From Amycolatopsis viridis (GTDB taxonomy: Bacteria; Actinomycetota; Actinomycetes; Mycobacteriales; Pseudonocardiaceae), in assembly GCF_011758765.1 (NCBI RefSeq), contig NZ_JAANOU010000001.1:5022001-5086000 (forward strand): a DNA stretch of 64,000 nucleotides, in the 5' to 3' direction. Below, in pieces: positions 49,976 through 58,948 of this stretch (its first letter is position 1; the number at the start of each line of letters is the position of its first letter). The notes beneath the pieces are model-generated. The model made no database searches. It had not been told where the DNA came from and saw only the letters and a program-made list of their open reading frames with translations. The position numbers and the translations under genes are program-made.

Positions 49976-51616
49976 ATGAGCAGCGCGACGGAGCCGATCG
50001 GGACGCCTCCGGCGGAGGAGCCGGACATCCACACCACGGCCGGGAAGCTGGCCGACCTGTACCGCCGGAACGACGAGGCGGTGCACGCCGGGTCCGCCCG
50101 GGCGGTGGAGCGTCAGCACGCGAAGGGCAAGAAGACCGCACGCGAGCGGATCGACCTGCTGCTCGACCCCGGGTCGTTCGTCGAGCTCGACGAGCTGGCC
50201 CGGCACCGGTCGACGAACTTCGGGCAGGAGCGCAACCGCCCCTACGGCGACGGTGTGGTGACCGGGTACGGCACCATCGACGGCCGCCCGGTGTGCGTGT
50301 TCAGCCAGGACGTGACCGTGTTCGGCGGTTCGCTGGGCGAGGTCTACGGCGAGAAGATCGTCAAGGTCATGGACCTGGCGGTCAAGACGGGCCGCCCGAT
50401 CATCGGCATCAACGAGGGCGGCGGCGCGCGCATCCAGGAGGGCGTGGTCTCCCTCGGCCTCTACGGCGAGATCTTCAGCCGCAACGTGAAGGCGTCCGGC
50501 GTGGTCCCGCAGATCTCGCTGATCATGGGCGCCAACGCGGGTGGGCACGTCTACTCCCCCGCGCTCACCGACTTCGTGGTGATGGTCGACCAGACCTCGC
50601 ACATGTTCATCACCGGCCCGGACGTGGTGAAGACCGTGACGGGTGAGGAGGTCACGTTCGAGGAGCTGGGCGGCGCGCGCACCCACAACACCAAGTCGGG
50701 CAACGCGCACTACCTCGCCTCGGACGAGGAGGACGCGATCTCCTACGTCAAGGAGCTGCTGTCCTTCCTGCCGTCGAACAACCTGTCCGAGGCGCCGGTG
50801 TTCGACCCGCCGGAGCCGGTGGACTCCTCGATCGCGGACGGCGTGACCGAGTCCGACCTCGAGCTGGACACGCTGATCCCGGACTCGCCGAACCAGCCGT
50901 ACGACATGCACGAGGTCGTGACGCGGGTGCTGGACGACGGCGAGTTCCTGGAGATCCAGGAGCTGTTCGCGCCGAACGTGATCGTCGGGTTCGGCCGGGT
51001 GGACGGGCACGCGGTCGGTGTGGTCGCCAACCAGCCGACGCAGTTCGCCGGCTGCCTCGACATCGACGCCTCGGAGAAGGCCGCGCGGTTCGTGCGGACC
51101 TGCGACGCGTTCAACGTGCCGGTGCTGACGTTCGTGGACGTGCCGGGCTTCCTGCCGGGCACCGACCAGGAGTGGAACGGCATCATCCGGCGTGGCGCGA
51201 AGCTGATCTACGCCTACGCCGAGGCGACGGTCCCGCTGGTCACCGTGATCACGCGGAAGGCGTACGGCGGGGCGTACGACGTCATGGGTTCCAAGCACCT
51301 CGGCGCGGACATCAACCTGGCGTGGCCGACCGCGCAGGTCGCGGTGATGGGCGCGCAGGGCGCGGCGAACATCGTGCACCGCAAGACGCTCGCCAAGGCC
51401 GCCGACGAGGGCAAGGACGTCGAGGCGCTGCGGGCCGAGCTGATCCAGGAGTACGAGGACACGTTGCTCAACCCGTACGAGGCGGCCGAGCGCGGCTACG
51501 TCGACGCGGTGATCGTGCCCTCCCACACGCGCGGTCACGTGGCGCGCGCACTGTCGATGCTGCGCGACAAGCGCGAAACGCTGCCGCCCAAGAAGCACGG
51601 CAACATCCCGCTGTGA
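49976..51616 (+). CDS. accD5: Acyl-CoA carboxylase carboxyltransferase subunit (propionyl-CoA type)
   Basis: A 546-residue carboxyltransferase. It moves carboxyl from biotin to acyl-CoA, typically propionyl-CoA, to give methylmalonyl-CoA. The N- and C-terminal crotonase-like halves show [55 protein letters not shown] and [17 protein letters not shown]. The oxyanion glycine pairs are intact. It is followed after 11 nt by the epsilon subunit and works with AccA3 encoded at 58949. Position is the same as Rv3280. Confidence 0.94.
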   Translation: MSSATEPIGTPPAEEPDIHTTAGKLADLYRRNDEAVHAGSARAVERQHAKGKKTARERIDLLLDPGSFVELDELARHRSTNFGQERNRPYGDGVVTGYGTIDGRPVCVFSQDVTVFGGSLGEVYGEKIVKVMDLAVKTGRPIIGINEGGGARIQEGVVSLGLYGEIFSRNVKASGVVPQISLIMGANAGGHVYSPALTDFVVMVDQTSHMFITGPDVVKTVTGEEVTFEELGGARTHNTKSGNAHYLASDEEDAISYVKELLSFLPSNNLSEAPVFDPPEPVDSSIADGVTESDLELDTLIPDSPNQPYDMHEVVTRVLDDGEFLEIQELFAPNVIVGFGRVDGHAVGVVANQPTQFAGCLDIDASEKAARFVRTCDAFNVPVLTFVDVPGFLPGTDQEWNGIIRRGAKLIYAYAEATVPLVTVITRKAYGGAYDVMGSKHLGADINLAWPTAQVAVMGAQGAANIVHRKTLAKAADEGKDVEALRAELIQEYEDTLLNPYEAAERGYVDAVIVPSHTRGHVARALSMLRDKRETLPPKKHGNIPL

Positions 51617-51627
51617 GGGAGGTCGGC

Positions 51628-51870
51628 ATGAGCGAGTCCGAGGAAAGTCCCCCCGCCCGGCCGGTGCTGCGCGTGGTGCGCGGCAACCCGGACGAGGCGG
51701 AACTGGCGGCGCTGACGGCCGTCGTGGCCGCGGCGGCGTCCGCCGGTGGCGAGGAGGCGCCGCGGAAGCCGGAGCGGACGTCCTTCTGGGCGGACCGCGC
51801 GGCGCTGGTGCGCCGGCCGCTGCCCCGGCCCGGGGCGGGTGCCTGGCGGGCCTCCGCCTGGCCGCGGTAG
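51628..51870 (+). CDS. accE5: Acyl-CoA carboxylase epsilon subunit
   Basis: An 80-residue protein: VLRVVRGNPDEAELAALTAVV, then a variable Ala/Gly stretch and SFWADRAALVRRPLPRPGAGAW. This matches the actinobacterial epsilon subunits that stabilise the AccA3-AccD5 complex. GAGGGAGG lies 5 nt before the ATG. It directly follows accD5. Confidence 0.9.
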   Translation: MSESEESPPARPVLRVVRGNPDEAELAALTAVVAAAASAGGEEAPRKPERTSFWADRAALVRRPLPRPGAGAWRASAWPR

Positions 51871-51884
51871 TCACGCGTCCGGCG

Positions 51885-51919
51885 CTCCCGCCCGCGAGCT
51901 GCGCACTCGCGAGCGGGAG
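51885..51919. terminator. Stem-loop after accE5
   Basis: CTCCCGC-C-CGCGAG (51885-51898) pairs with CTCGCG-A-GCGGGAG (51906-51919), a 13-bp stem with one mismatch and a 7-nt loop. It lies between the convergent accE5 and MFS genes and probably ends both transcripts. Confidence 0.7.
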
Positions 51920-51923
51920 TGGC

Positions 51924-53180
51924 TCAGGCGGCTGGTTCCGGCACGCCTCCGGGGTGGGGTGAGCGAACCCCGGCGTGCCGGTGGAGCATCAGCAGCCGCG
52001 CGGTGCCGGTCAGCGCCATCGCCAGCGCGACCAGGAACGACAACCGGTAGGCCAGCGGCCCGTCGACGCCGTGCCGGAGCAGCTCGTCCAGCAGCAGCCC
52101 GGCCGCCAGCTCCGCGACGACGGCGAAGGTGAACCCGCCCATGTTGGCGACCCCGCTGGCGACCCCGGCCTGGTGCCCGTGGTTGGCCGAGCGCGCCAGG
52201 TCGAACGCCAGCATGCTCACCGCCCCGGCGGCGCCGACGAGGAACAGGACCGGTCCCAGCACCGGCGTCGGCACCGGGCCCGGCACCACGATCAGCACGG
52301 CCCAGCACAGCACGGTCACCACGGCCGCCGACGCGACCAGCGGACCGCGCACGCCGGGCCGCCGGGACGCCAGTTGCCCGGCGACGGTCCCGAACAGCAC
52401 GAACCCGGCCACCACGACGGTCAGCAGCGCGCCGGCAGCCGCGGGGGTCCGGCCCTGCGCGTGCACCAGGTACGGCTGCCCGAGCACCGCGGTGAACGTG
52501 ACGAACGCGCCCATCAGCGTGAAGTGCGTCCACATCGCGTGCCGCGTCCCGCGGTTGCGCCAGGCGTGCCGCAGGCTGACCCGCAGCGGCTCCTCCGGCA
52601 CCGTGCGCGCCGCGGCCGAAGGCCCGTCACGCAACGCGAGGGCCGCCGCGACCAGCAGCACGGCCGTGATCACCCCGGCGGCGAGGAACGCGGGGGTCCA
52701 CCCGAACCCGGTCAGCAGGGCAGCCAGTGGCGCGGTCGCGATCAGCTGGCCCAGACCGCCGATCATCCCGGTCAGCGCGGCAACCAGCGCGTACCGGTGG
52801 CCGGGGAACCAGTTGTGCGCCAGCCGCAGCACGTTGACGAACAGGAACGCGTCGCCGGCACCGATCAGCGCGCGCCCGGCCATCGCCGCCGGGTACGCGG
52901 TGGCAACGGCGAACACGATCGACCCGGCGGCCATCAGGGCCATCCCCAGCGCCAGCGATTTCCGCGGCCCGAACCGGTCCGCGGCCGCACCGGCCGGCAC
53001 CTGGAGCACGGCGTAGAGCACGAGCTGCACCACGGAGAACACGGCGAGCCCGGTCGCGTCGATCGCGAAGCGTTCCTGCGCGGTGAGCCCGGCCACCGAC
53101 AGGCTCATCCGGTGGAACAGTGCGGTGAGGTAGCACAGTGCGCCCAGCCCCCACATGGACCAAGCCCTGGCCGTGGTCAC
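51924..53180 (-). CDS. MFS transporter (12 helices)
   Basis: A 418-residue transporter with about 12 membrane helices. FHRMSLSVAGLTAQERFAI, ADRFGPRKSLALGMAL (loop 2-3 motif) and LFVNVLRLAHNWFPGHRYAL fit the nitrate/organic-acid-like or CP-type MFS families. The GTG start follows AGGAGG by 10 nt; a longer frame would read through the regulatory region. Divergent from a GntR/FCD regulator which probably controls it. Substrate unknown; FCD regulators suggest an organic acid. Confidence 0.87.
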   Translation of the reverse strand: MTTARAWSMWGLGALCYLTALFHRMSLSVAGLTAQERFAIDATGLAVFSVVQLVLYAVLQVPAGAAADRFGPRKSLALGMALMAAGSIVFAVATAYPAAMAGRALIGAGDAFLFVNVLRLAHNWFPGHRYALVAALTGMIGGLGQLIATAPLAALLTGFGWTPAFLAAGVITAVLLVAAALALRDGPSAAARTVPEEPLRVSLRHAWRNRGTRHAMWTHFTLMGAFVTFTAVLGQPYLVHAQGRTPAAAGALLTVVVAGFVLFGTVAGQLASRRPGVRGPLVASAAVVTVLCWAVLIVVPGPVPTPVLGPVLFLVGAAGAVSMLAFDLARSANHGHQAGVASGVANMGGFTFAVVAELAAGLLLDELLRHGVDGPLAYRLSFLVALAMALTGTARLLMLHRHAGVRSPHPGGVPEPAA

Positions 53181-53191
53181 CGGACCACCTC

Positions 53192-53218
53192 CTGTTGCAT
53201 CTATCTTGTATCTAACAG
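53192..53218. promoter_or_regulatory. Candidate GntR operator between MFS and GntR genes
   Basis: CTGTT (53192-53196) and AACAG (53214-53218) flank an AT-rich core that holds two copies of ATCTA and the TTGTATCTAACA sequence, similar to FadR-type sites with a GTAT half. It occupies most of the 59-bp gap between the divergent starts. Confidence 0.45.
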
Positions 53219-53239
53219 CGTCCTGACTACGATTCGCCC

Positions 53240-53887
53240 ATGTCAACGAGGGACCGCTCACAGGCGGCCGGCGACCGGGCCTACCACTGGACCAAGGACC
53301 GCATCCTGGACGGCCGCCTCGAGGGCGGACGGCTGATCAGCGAGGGCGAGGTCGCCGACGCGCTGACCCTGTCCCGCACCCCGGTCCGGGAGGCGTTCCT
53401 GCGACTGGCCGCCGAGGGCCTGCTCCGGCTGTACCCGAAACGCGGCGCGCTGATCGTCCCCGTGTCCCCGGGCGAGGTGCACGACATCGCCGAGGCCCGG
53501 ATCTTCCTGGAGCGGCACGCGGCCGCGAAGGTCATCGCCGCCGGCACCCACCGCGAGGTCGCCGCCGAGATGCGCACGGTCCTCGACGAGCAGCGCGCGG
53601 TGTCGATACCCGAGGACACCGCCCGCTTCACCCGGCTCGACCGCGAGTTCCACGCCACCCTCGTGCGGGCCGCCGGGAACGCGCTGCTCGCCGAGTTCTA
53701 CTCCGGACTGCGCGATCGCCAGCTGCGGATGGTCAACACGGCGCTGCGGGACAACACCGTCCGCCCGCCGATCATCATCGAGGAGCACGCGCGGATCTGC
53801 GACCTGCTCGCCGCCGGAGACACCGGGACCCTGCAGGCCCTCATCGGCAACCACATCGCCGCCGTGCGGGACGAAGCCTCCCACTGA
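53240..53887 (+). CDS. GntR-family regulator (FadR subfamily, FCD domain)
   Basis: A 215-residue regulator. The N-terminal winged helix shows LISEGEVADALTLSRTPVREAFLRLAAEG in part (SRTPVREA is diagnostic). The C-terminal FCD domain has ARIFLERHAA, FTRLDREFHATLVRAAGN and the histidine in IIEEHARICDLL and IGNHIAAV, the metal-ligand positions. Such regulators sense organic acids. Divergent from an MFS gene. Its stop codon lies inside the first of three 11-bp direct repeats that precede the padR promoter. Confidence 0.9.
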   Translation: MSTRDRSQAAGDRAYHWTKDRILDGRLEGGRLISEGEVADALTLSRTPVREAFLRLAAEGLLRLYPKRGALIVPVSPGEVHDIAEARIFLERHAAAKVIAAGTHREVAAEMRTVLDEQRAVSIPEDTARFTRLDREFHATLVRAAGNALLAEFYSGLRDRQLRMVNTALRDNTVRPPIIIEEHARICDLLAAGDTGTLQALIGNHIAAVRDEASH

Positions 53888-53917
53888 ACCAGCACTGAAC
53901 CAGCACCGAACCAGCGT
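53885..53917 (+). repeat. Three 11-bp direct repeats upstream of the padR promoter
   Basis: TGAACCAGCAC (53885-53895), TGAACCAGCAC (53896-53906) and CGAACCAGCGT (53907-53917) follow without gaps and end at the -35 box. The one-turn spacing would place bound proteins on one face of the helix. Confidence 0.75.
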
Positions 53918-53945
53918 TGTACCGCACTGCCCCGCCCCGTATAGT
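53917..53945 (+). promoter_or_regulatory. Promoter of the padR-MFS operon
   Basis: TTGTAC (53917-53922) and TATAGT (53940-53945) with the ideal 17-nt spacing. The start of transcription would be near 53952, about 23 nt before the padR ATG, leaving room for GGAG 5 nt before the ATG. Confidence 0.7.
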
Positions 53946-53974
53946 CCATGTGGAATAAACGAACTGGAGCACCG

Positions 53975-54613
53975 ATGTCCTCCGTGAAGCTCACGCCCCT
54001 CGCACTCGCCATCCTGGAACTGCTGCACGAGAGACCGATGCACCCATACGAGATGACCCAGCTCATGCGGGACCGGCACATCACCAACCGGGTCCCGGTC
54101 AAACCGGGCTCGCTGTACCACACGGTCGACCGGCTGCTCACGGCCGGACACATCGCAATCGTGGAAACCCAGCGGGAGGGCCGCCGCCCGGAACGCACCG
54201 TGTACGCGCTCACCGAGGAGGGCCGCGACGCCTTCACGGACCGCGCCCAGGTGATGCTCGGCACGGTCGCCGAGGAGTACCCGCAGTACGTCAGCGGCCT
54301 CAGCACCATGGACGACCTCGGCCGGGACGTGTCACTGGAACAACTGCGGCTGCGCGTGATGCGGCTCGAGGGGAAGGTGGCCGAGCACGAGGCCATCCTC
54401 CGCCGCCTGGAGACCGAAGGCGTGCCGCGAATCCACTGGGTCGACTGGTGCTACACCACCGCGCGGCTGCGGTTCGAACTGGACTGGACGCGCGAGCTGA
54501 TCCAGGACATCACCACGGGACGGCTGCCGTTCTCGGACGAGCACCCGCAGCCCGACCTCTCCCTGGTCCCCACCGAATCCACCGAGGACAGACCCGATGA
54601 TCGAGCGAGTTAA
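53975..54613 (+). CDS. PadR-family regulator
   Basis: A 212-residue regulator. The winged helix shows LTPLALAILELLHERPMHPYEMTQLM and KPGSLYHTVDRLLTAGHI, the PadR signature. The C-terminal helical part, with a coiled segment VMRLEGKVAEHEAILRRLE, mediates dimerisation (Vir_act_alpha_C type). The ATG has GGAG 5 nt upstream. It overlaps the MFS gene by 17 nt, so the pump is probably its target, as in other PadR-transporter pairs. Confidence 0.9.
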   Translation: MSSVKLTPLALAILELLHERPMHPYEMTQLMRDRHITNRVPVKPGSLYHTVDRLLTAGHIAIVETQREGRRPERTVYALTEEGRDAFTDRAQVMLGTVAEEYPQYVSGLSTMDDLGRDVSLEQLRLRVMRLEGKVAEHEAILRRLETEGVPRIHWVDWCYTTARLRFELDWTRELIQDITTGRLPFSDEHPQPDLSLVPTESTEDRPDDRAS

Positions 54614-55649
54614 CCCGTGGGCAGCGCTGAGCGCGCTGTGCATCGGGTTCTTCATGATCCTGCTGGACACCACGATCGTCTCCATCGCGATCCCGTCGAT
54701 GGTGCGCGGGCTGCACACCGACCTCAACGCGGTCGTCTGGGTGATGAGCGTCTACCTGCTCACCTACGCGGTCCCGATGCTGTTCACCAGCAGGCTCGGC
54801 GACCGCTTCGGCCCGAAGCGGCTGTTCGTCGCCGGTCTGGCGGTGTTCACCCTCGCGTCGCTGTGGTGCGGCCTGTCCGGCTCCGCCGGCATGCTCATCA
54901 CGGCCCGCGCGGTGCAGGGCCTGGGCGCCGCCCTGATGACCCCCCAGACACTGGCGTTCATCACCCACCTGTTCCCGCCGGCCAAGCGCGGCCCGGCGAT
55001 GGGCCTGTGGGGTGGGGTCGCTGGGCTGGCGACGATCACCGGACCGTTGCTCGGCGGTGTCCTGGTGGACCACCTGGGCTGGGAGTGGATCTTCTTCGTC
55101 AACGTGCCGGTCGGTGCGGTCGGCCTGGTCCTGGCGATGGTGCTGGTGCCCGACTGGCAGCCGCGCAACGCGCACTCGTTCGACGTCCCGGGCATCCTGC
55201 TGTCGGTCGCCGGGTTGTCGCTGCTGGTCTTCGGCCTGCAGAACGGGCAGCACTACGGCTGGGGCACGGTCGCCGGCCCGATCACCGTGTTCGAGGTGAT
55301 CGCCGCCGGCGCGGTGCTGCTGGTCGCGTTCGTGGTGTGGCAGCACTACAACCGCCGCGAACCGCTGCTGCCGCTGCGCGTGTTCGGCAACCGCAACTTC
55401 TCGGCCGGGACCCTCACCGCGGTCACCATCGGCTTCACGATGACCGCGATGTTCCTGCCGCTGGTCATCTACATCCAGGACGTCCTGCTGCTCTCCCCCA
55501 CCGAGGCCGGACTGATCACGGCCCCGATGTCGCTGCTCTCCGGCGTGATGGCGCCGTTCATCGGGCGGTTGTCGGACCGGGTCAACCCCAAGTACCTGGT
55601 GATCTTCGGGATCGTCGCGCTCGCCGCCGGGATGGCGCTGATCGCCTGA
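54597..55649 (+). pseudogene. MFS drug exporter, N-terminal part (frameshifted, DHA2)
   Basis: 350 residues that hold helices 1 to about 11 of a 14-helix DHA2 transporter: LLDTTIVSIAIPSMVRGL, TSRLGDRFGPKRLF, GVAGLATITGPLLGG. The frame ends at TGA inside an otherwise continuous protein; the next ORF resumes in the +2 frame at 55649 with the missing helices. One lost base near GCCTGATGG would restore LIAW-MARETSTWW. It follows padR with 17 nt overlap. Either disrupted in this strain, a sequencing error, or two polypeptides from a TGATG overlap. Confidence 0.75.
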
Positions 55650-56044
55650 TGGCACGCGAGACGAGCACCTGGTGGGTCACCTTCCCCGGGCTGCTGCTGT
55701 GCGGGATGGGCACCGGATCGGTCTTCGCGCCCATGAGCAACGCGACGATGAGCTCGGTCGAACCGCGGCTGGCCGGCACCGCGTCGGGCATCTTCAACAC
55801 CGCCCGGCAGGTCGGCGGCGTGTTCGGCAGCGCGGCCACCGGCGTGCTGTTGCAGGCGCGGATCAGCGCGGGCATGGCGAGCAGCCACGGCAACGCACCG
55901 GTGGCCCTGACCAACGCGGCCCGCGAAACCCTGATCCTGCCGATCGCGGTGCTGCTGCTGGGGATCGTGGCGGCGGCCGCGATGCACCGGCCGGTGCCGC
56001 GGCGGGCGCCCGCCCAGCCGGACCCGGCGGGGGCCCGCGCGTAA
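55649..56044 (+). pseudogene. MFS drug exporter, C-terminal part (frameshifted)
   Basis: 131 residues with the last three helices of the DHA2 transporter: WWVTFPGLLLCGMGTGSVFAPM, then SGIFNTARQVGGVFGSAATGVLLQ and a final helix LILPIAVLLLGIVAAAAM. Its ATG overlaps the TGA of the first part (TGATG), so restart of translation is possible, but there is no separate ribosome site. On its own it could not transport. See the preceding entry. Confidence 0.75.
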
Positions 56045-56062
56045 GGCGTTACCCTCGCGCTC

Positions 56063-56689
56063 GTGCGATTCGTTCTGGCTTCCCAGTCCCCCGCCCGGCT
56101 GGCGGTGCTGCGCGCCGCCGGCATCGAGCCGAGTGTCGTGGTCTCCGGCGTCGACGAGGACGCGGTGGCCGCGGCGCTGACCGACCCGTCCCGCGAGGAG
56201 CTCGTCACCGCGCTGGCGCTGGCGAAGGCCGGGGCCGTGCTGGCCGAGGTCGCCCGCACGCACGCGAACGCGGTGGTCGTGGGCTGCGACTCGATGCTGT
56301 CGTTCCAGGGGGAGATGCTCGGCAAGCCGGGCGACGCCGGTACCGCGCGGAAGCGGTGGGCGCAGATGGCCGGTGGCTCCGGCGACCTGCTGACCGGGCA
56401 CGCGGTGCTGCTGGTCGAGGACGGGCGGAAGGTCCGGCAGGCGACTGGCACGCAGTCGACGCGGGTGCGGTTCGCCAGCCCGTCGCAGGCCGAGATCGAC
56501 GCCTACGTCGCGACCGGTGAGCCGCTGCAGGTCGCCGGCGCGTTCACCCTCGACGGGCTGGGTGGCTGGTTCGTCGAGGGCATCGAGGGCGACCCGTCCA
56601 GCGTGATCGGCATCAGCCTGCCGCTGACCCGGCGGCTGCTGGCGGAGGTCGGGGTGAGCGTCGCCGACCTCTGGTCTCCCACATCGTGA
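56063..56689 (+). CDS. maf: Maf-like nucleotide pyrophosphatase
   Basis: A 208-residue house-cleaning NTP pyrophosphatase. RFVLASQSPARLAVLRAAGI is the Maf signature, VVGCDSMLSFQGEMLGKP carries the catalytic Asp, and VAGAFTLDGLGGWFVEGIEGD the conserved C-terminal loop. Maf enzymes hydrolyse dTTP, UTP or modified pyrimidine nucleotides. It keeps the AccE5-Maf order of mycobacteria apart from the inserted transporter genes. The GTG or ATG choice does not affect the motif; GTG is used here. Confidence 0.9.
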   Translation: MRFVLASQSPARLAVLRAAGIEPSVVVSGVDEDAVAAALTDPSREELVTALALAKAGAVLAEVARTHANAVVVGCDSMLSFQGEMLGKPGDAGTARKRWAQMAGGSGDLLTGHAVLLVEDGRKVRQATGTQSTRVRFASPSQAEIDAYVATGEPLQVAGAFTLDGLGGWFVEGIEGDPSSVIGISLPLTRRLLAEVGVSVADLWSPTS

Positions 56690-56789
56690 GAAGTCGCCCA
56701 CACGAACGGGTCATGGGGAAGAGTCCGGTGACGGCGCGTGTTGACCACACGCGGCACAACCAGTGACTTTCACGCCCCGGAGCGAACCA

Positions 56790-58121
56790 GTGTCCCTGTT
56801 ACGGTCCTACACCAAACCCAAGGTCTTCGGCCTGATCGTGGTCGTCGCGCTCGTCGTGGGCGCCCTGCTGGGCGTCCTCGCCAAGCAGACCGGCCAGGAC
56901 TGGCTCGTCACGACGCTGAAGACGATCGGGACGATCTTCACGAACCTGCTGCAGGTCACCGTCCTGCCGCTGGTCTTCACCGCCATCGTGCTGGGCATCG
57001 TGAGCCTGCGCGGTCTCGGCGGCGCCCGCACCGCGGCGCGGCTGGGCGGCAAGACCGTGCTGTGGTTCGCCACGACCTCGCTGATCGCGGTGCTCATCGG
57101 CATCGCCGTCGGCAAGATCGTCAACCCGGGCAGCGGGGTCTCGCTGAAGCCCAAGCCGGAGACGGTGCAGAAACTCGCCTCCCGCGACCACGGCTCGTGG
57201 CTGGACCTGATCAAGAACCTGGTGCCCAGCAACCTGTTCGAATCCTTCGCCGACGGCGAGATCCTGCAGGTCGTGCTCGTGTCGCTGGCGGTTGGCCTGG
57301 CCGTCTACACCCTGGGCGACCGCGCCGAACCGTTCGTGAACCTCAACCGCGCGGTGTTCGACATCGTGCAGAAGGTGCTGAGCTGGATCATCCGGCTCGC
57401 GCCGCTGGGTGTGCTCGGCCTGATCGGCAACGCGTTCGCCACCTACGGCGACCAGTTCGTGCGGCCGCTGCTGTCGCTGATCATCGCCGTCTACGTGGGC
57501 ACCCTGCTCGTGCTGTTCGTCGTCTACCCGCTGCTGCTGCGGTTCGTCGGCAAGGTCAGCCCGGCACTGTTCTTCCGCAAGGCGTGGACCGCGCTGCAAT
57601 TCGCGTTCGTGTCCCGCTCCTCCGGTGCGACACTGCCGCTGAGCCGCCAGACCGCGGTCAACCTGGGCGTGGATCCGGGCTACGCGAGCTTCGCGGTGCC
57701 GCTCGGCACGACGACCAAGATGGACGGGTGCGCCGCGGTGTACCCGGCGGTGGCCACGATCTTCATCGCGAACCTGTTCGGCATCCCGCTGTCCTTCGGC
57801 GACTACGTGCTGATCGTCGTGGTCGCGGTGTTCGGCGCGATCGCCACGGCCGGGGTGACCGGCTGGTTCACCATGCTCACGCTGACGCTGAGCACGCTGA
57901 ACCTGCCGCCCGAGGTGATCGCCACCGGCATCGCCGTGATCTACGGCATCGACCCGATCCTGGACATGATGCGCACCGCCACCAACGTGGCCGGCCAGAT
58001 CGCCATCCCGACCTGGATCGCCCGCACCGAGGGCCTGCTCGACGACGAGGTGCTGCACTCCAACACCTCGGCGCCGCTGCTCGGCGCTCCCGTCACCGAG
58101 CCCTCGCCCGCCCGGGCCTGA
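56790..58121 (+). CDS. Dicarboxylate/amino acid:cation symporter (DAACS)
   Basis: A 443-residue sodium or proton symporter of the GltPh type, with eight helices and two re-entrant loops. FVSRSSGATLPLSRQTA is the serine-rich loop HP1 and PLGTTTKMDGCAAVYP the TM7 region (NMDGT-like), followed by YGIDPILDMMRTATNVAG in TM8, which carries the substrate Asp and Asn. It takes up glutamate, aspartate or C4 acids. The GTG given has GGAG 7 nt upstream; another GTG 27 nt earlier has none. A hairpin around the stop codon ends the gene. Confidence 0.9.
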   Translation: MSLLRSYTKPKVFGLIVVVALVVGALLGVLAKQTGQDWLVTTLKTIGTIFTNLLQVTVLPLVFTAIVLGIVSLRGLGGARTAARLGGKTVLWFATTSLIAVLIGIAVGKIVNPGSGVSLKPKPETVQKLASRDHGSWLDLIKNLVPSNLFESFADGEILQVVLVSLAVGLAVYTLGDRAEPFVNLNRAVFDIVQKVLSWIIRLAPLGVLGLIGNAFATYGDQFVRPLLSLIIAVYVGTLLVLFVVYPLLLRFVGKVSPALFFRKAWTALQFAFVSRSSGATLPLSRQTAVNLGVDPGYASFAVPLGTTTKMDGCAAVYPAVATIFIANLFGIPLSFGDYVLIVVVAVFGAIATAGVTGWFTMLTLTLSTLNLPPEVIATGIAVIYGIDPILDMMRTATNVAGQIAIPTWIARTEGLLDDEVLHSNTSAPLLGAPVTEPSPARA

Positions 58122-58128
58122 GGCCCGG
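58112..58128. terminator. Hairpin spanning the symporter stop codon
   Basis: CCGGGCC (58112-58118), TGA in the loop (58119-58121), GGCCCGG (58122-58128): a perfect 7-bp stem whose loop is the stop codon itself. A second inverted repeat, CCCGGC/GCCGGG (58124-58129 and 58140-58145), overlaps it. Probably the terminator between the convergent symporter and the secreted unknown. Confidence 0.5.
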
Positions 58129-58145
58129 CCGGTGGGCGTGCCGGG

Positions 58146-58802
58146 TCAGGAACACGCCCGCAGATCACCCGGCGCGAGCTGCACCTCGGGCCAGCCAGGC
58201 AACTGGCTGACCGAGGTGTAGCGCTGGGTGCACCCCAGTGCGCTGCCGTCCAGCGCGAACACCCGCGCCAGCACCGGCGCGGTCTGCACGACCACGACCT
58301 CCGGCGCGTCGTCGCCGCCGACGTCCGTCAGGCGCACCAGGCCCGCGCTCGAGTAGTACGGCTTGGCCACCGGCCGCCAGGTGCCGGCCCGCTCGACCAC
58401 CAGCTCGGCGATCGTCGCGTTCTCCTGCCGCGCCTGCACCAGGCATGCGGACACCGCGGCCGTGACGCAGGTCAGCGAGTTCGCGTCCAGCCGCCCGCCC
58501 AGCTGGGTGACCGCCACCTCGAGCACGCTCGCGCCCGCCTGGAACCGCACGTTGCCACCGCCGGGGCCGGCCAGCAGCTCCACCTGCTCACCGTGCACGC
58601 TCGCCTGCGACACCACCTGGCACGGCCCGTCACCGCAATCCGCGCCCGCGATCACCGCGGTGCTCGCGGCGGCCGCGGCAGGCGGCGCAGCGGCGGTGCC
58701 GTCCGCCCGCAGCAATCGCACGGTCACCAGGGCGGACAAGGCCACCACGGCGGTCAGGACCGCGGTCACGACGACCGACCGAGGCGTGCTCCCCCTGCCC
58801 AC
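58146..58802 (-). CDS. Membrane-anchored extracytoplasmic protein of unknown function
   Basis: A 218-residue protein with one N-terminal membrane helix ([22 protein letters not shown], residues about 10-31) that is either an anchor or an uncleaved signal. The rest is extracytoplasmic, with paired cysteines ([33 protein letters not shown]) suggesting three disulfides. The C-terminal part reads [19 protein letters not shown], an FG-GAP-like turn. Divergent from accA3. No function assigned. Confidence 0.7.
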   Translation of the reverse strand: MGRGSTPRSVVVTAVLTAVVALSALVTVRLLRADGTAAAPPAAAAASTAVIAGADCGDGPCQVVSQASVHGEQVELLAGPGGGNVRFQAGASVLEVAVTQLGGRLDANSLTCVTAAVSACLVQARQENATIAELVVERAGTWRPVAKPYYSSAGLVRLTDVGGDDAPEVVVVQTAPVLARVFALDGSALGCTQRYTSVSQLPGWPEVQLAPGDLRACS

Positions 58803-58948
58803 GTGCCCACCCCTTTCCCCTTCAGGGTAAGCGTGAGCCGGGTCTCACCGCAGCCGGACTACGCCGCCGTAAACTCCGGGAAAGGCCCGCGGAAGCGCCG
58901 CGCGACGCTCCGGGGGGATTGCGTGAAGGACCAGATGGAGGTATTGGC

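Noticed and set aside
54510-55655. 381-codon minus-strand frame opposite the split MFS gene
   Set aside because: His/Gln/Arg-rich shadow of the transporter; the plus strand carries clear membrane-helix coding.
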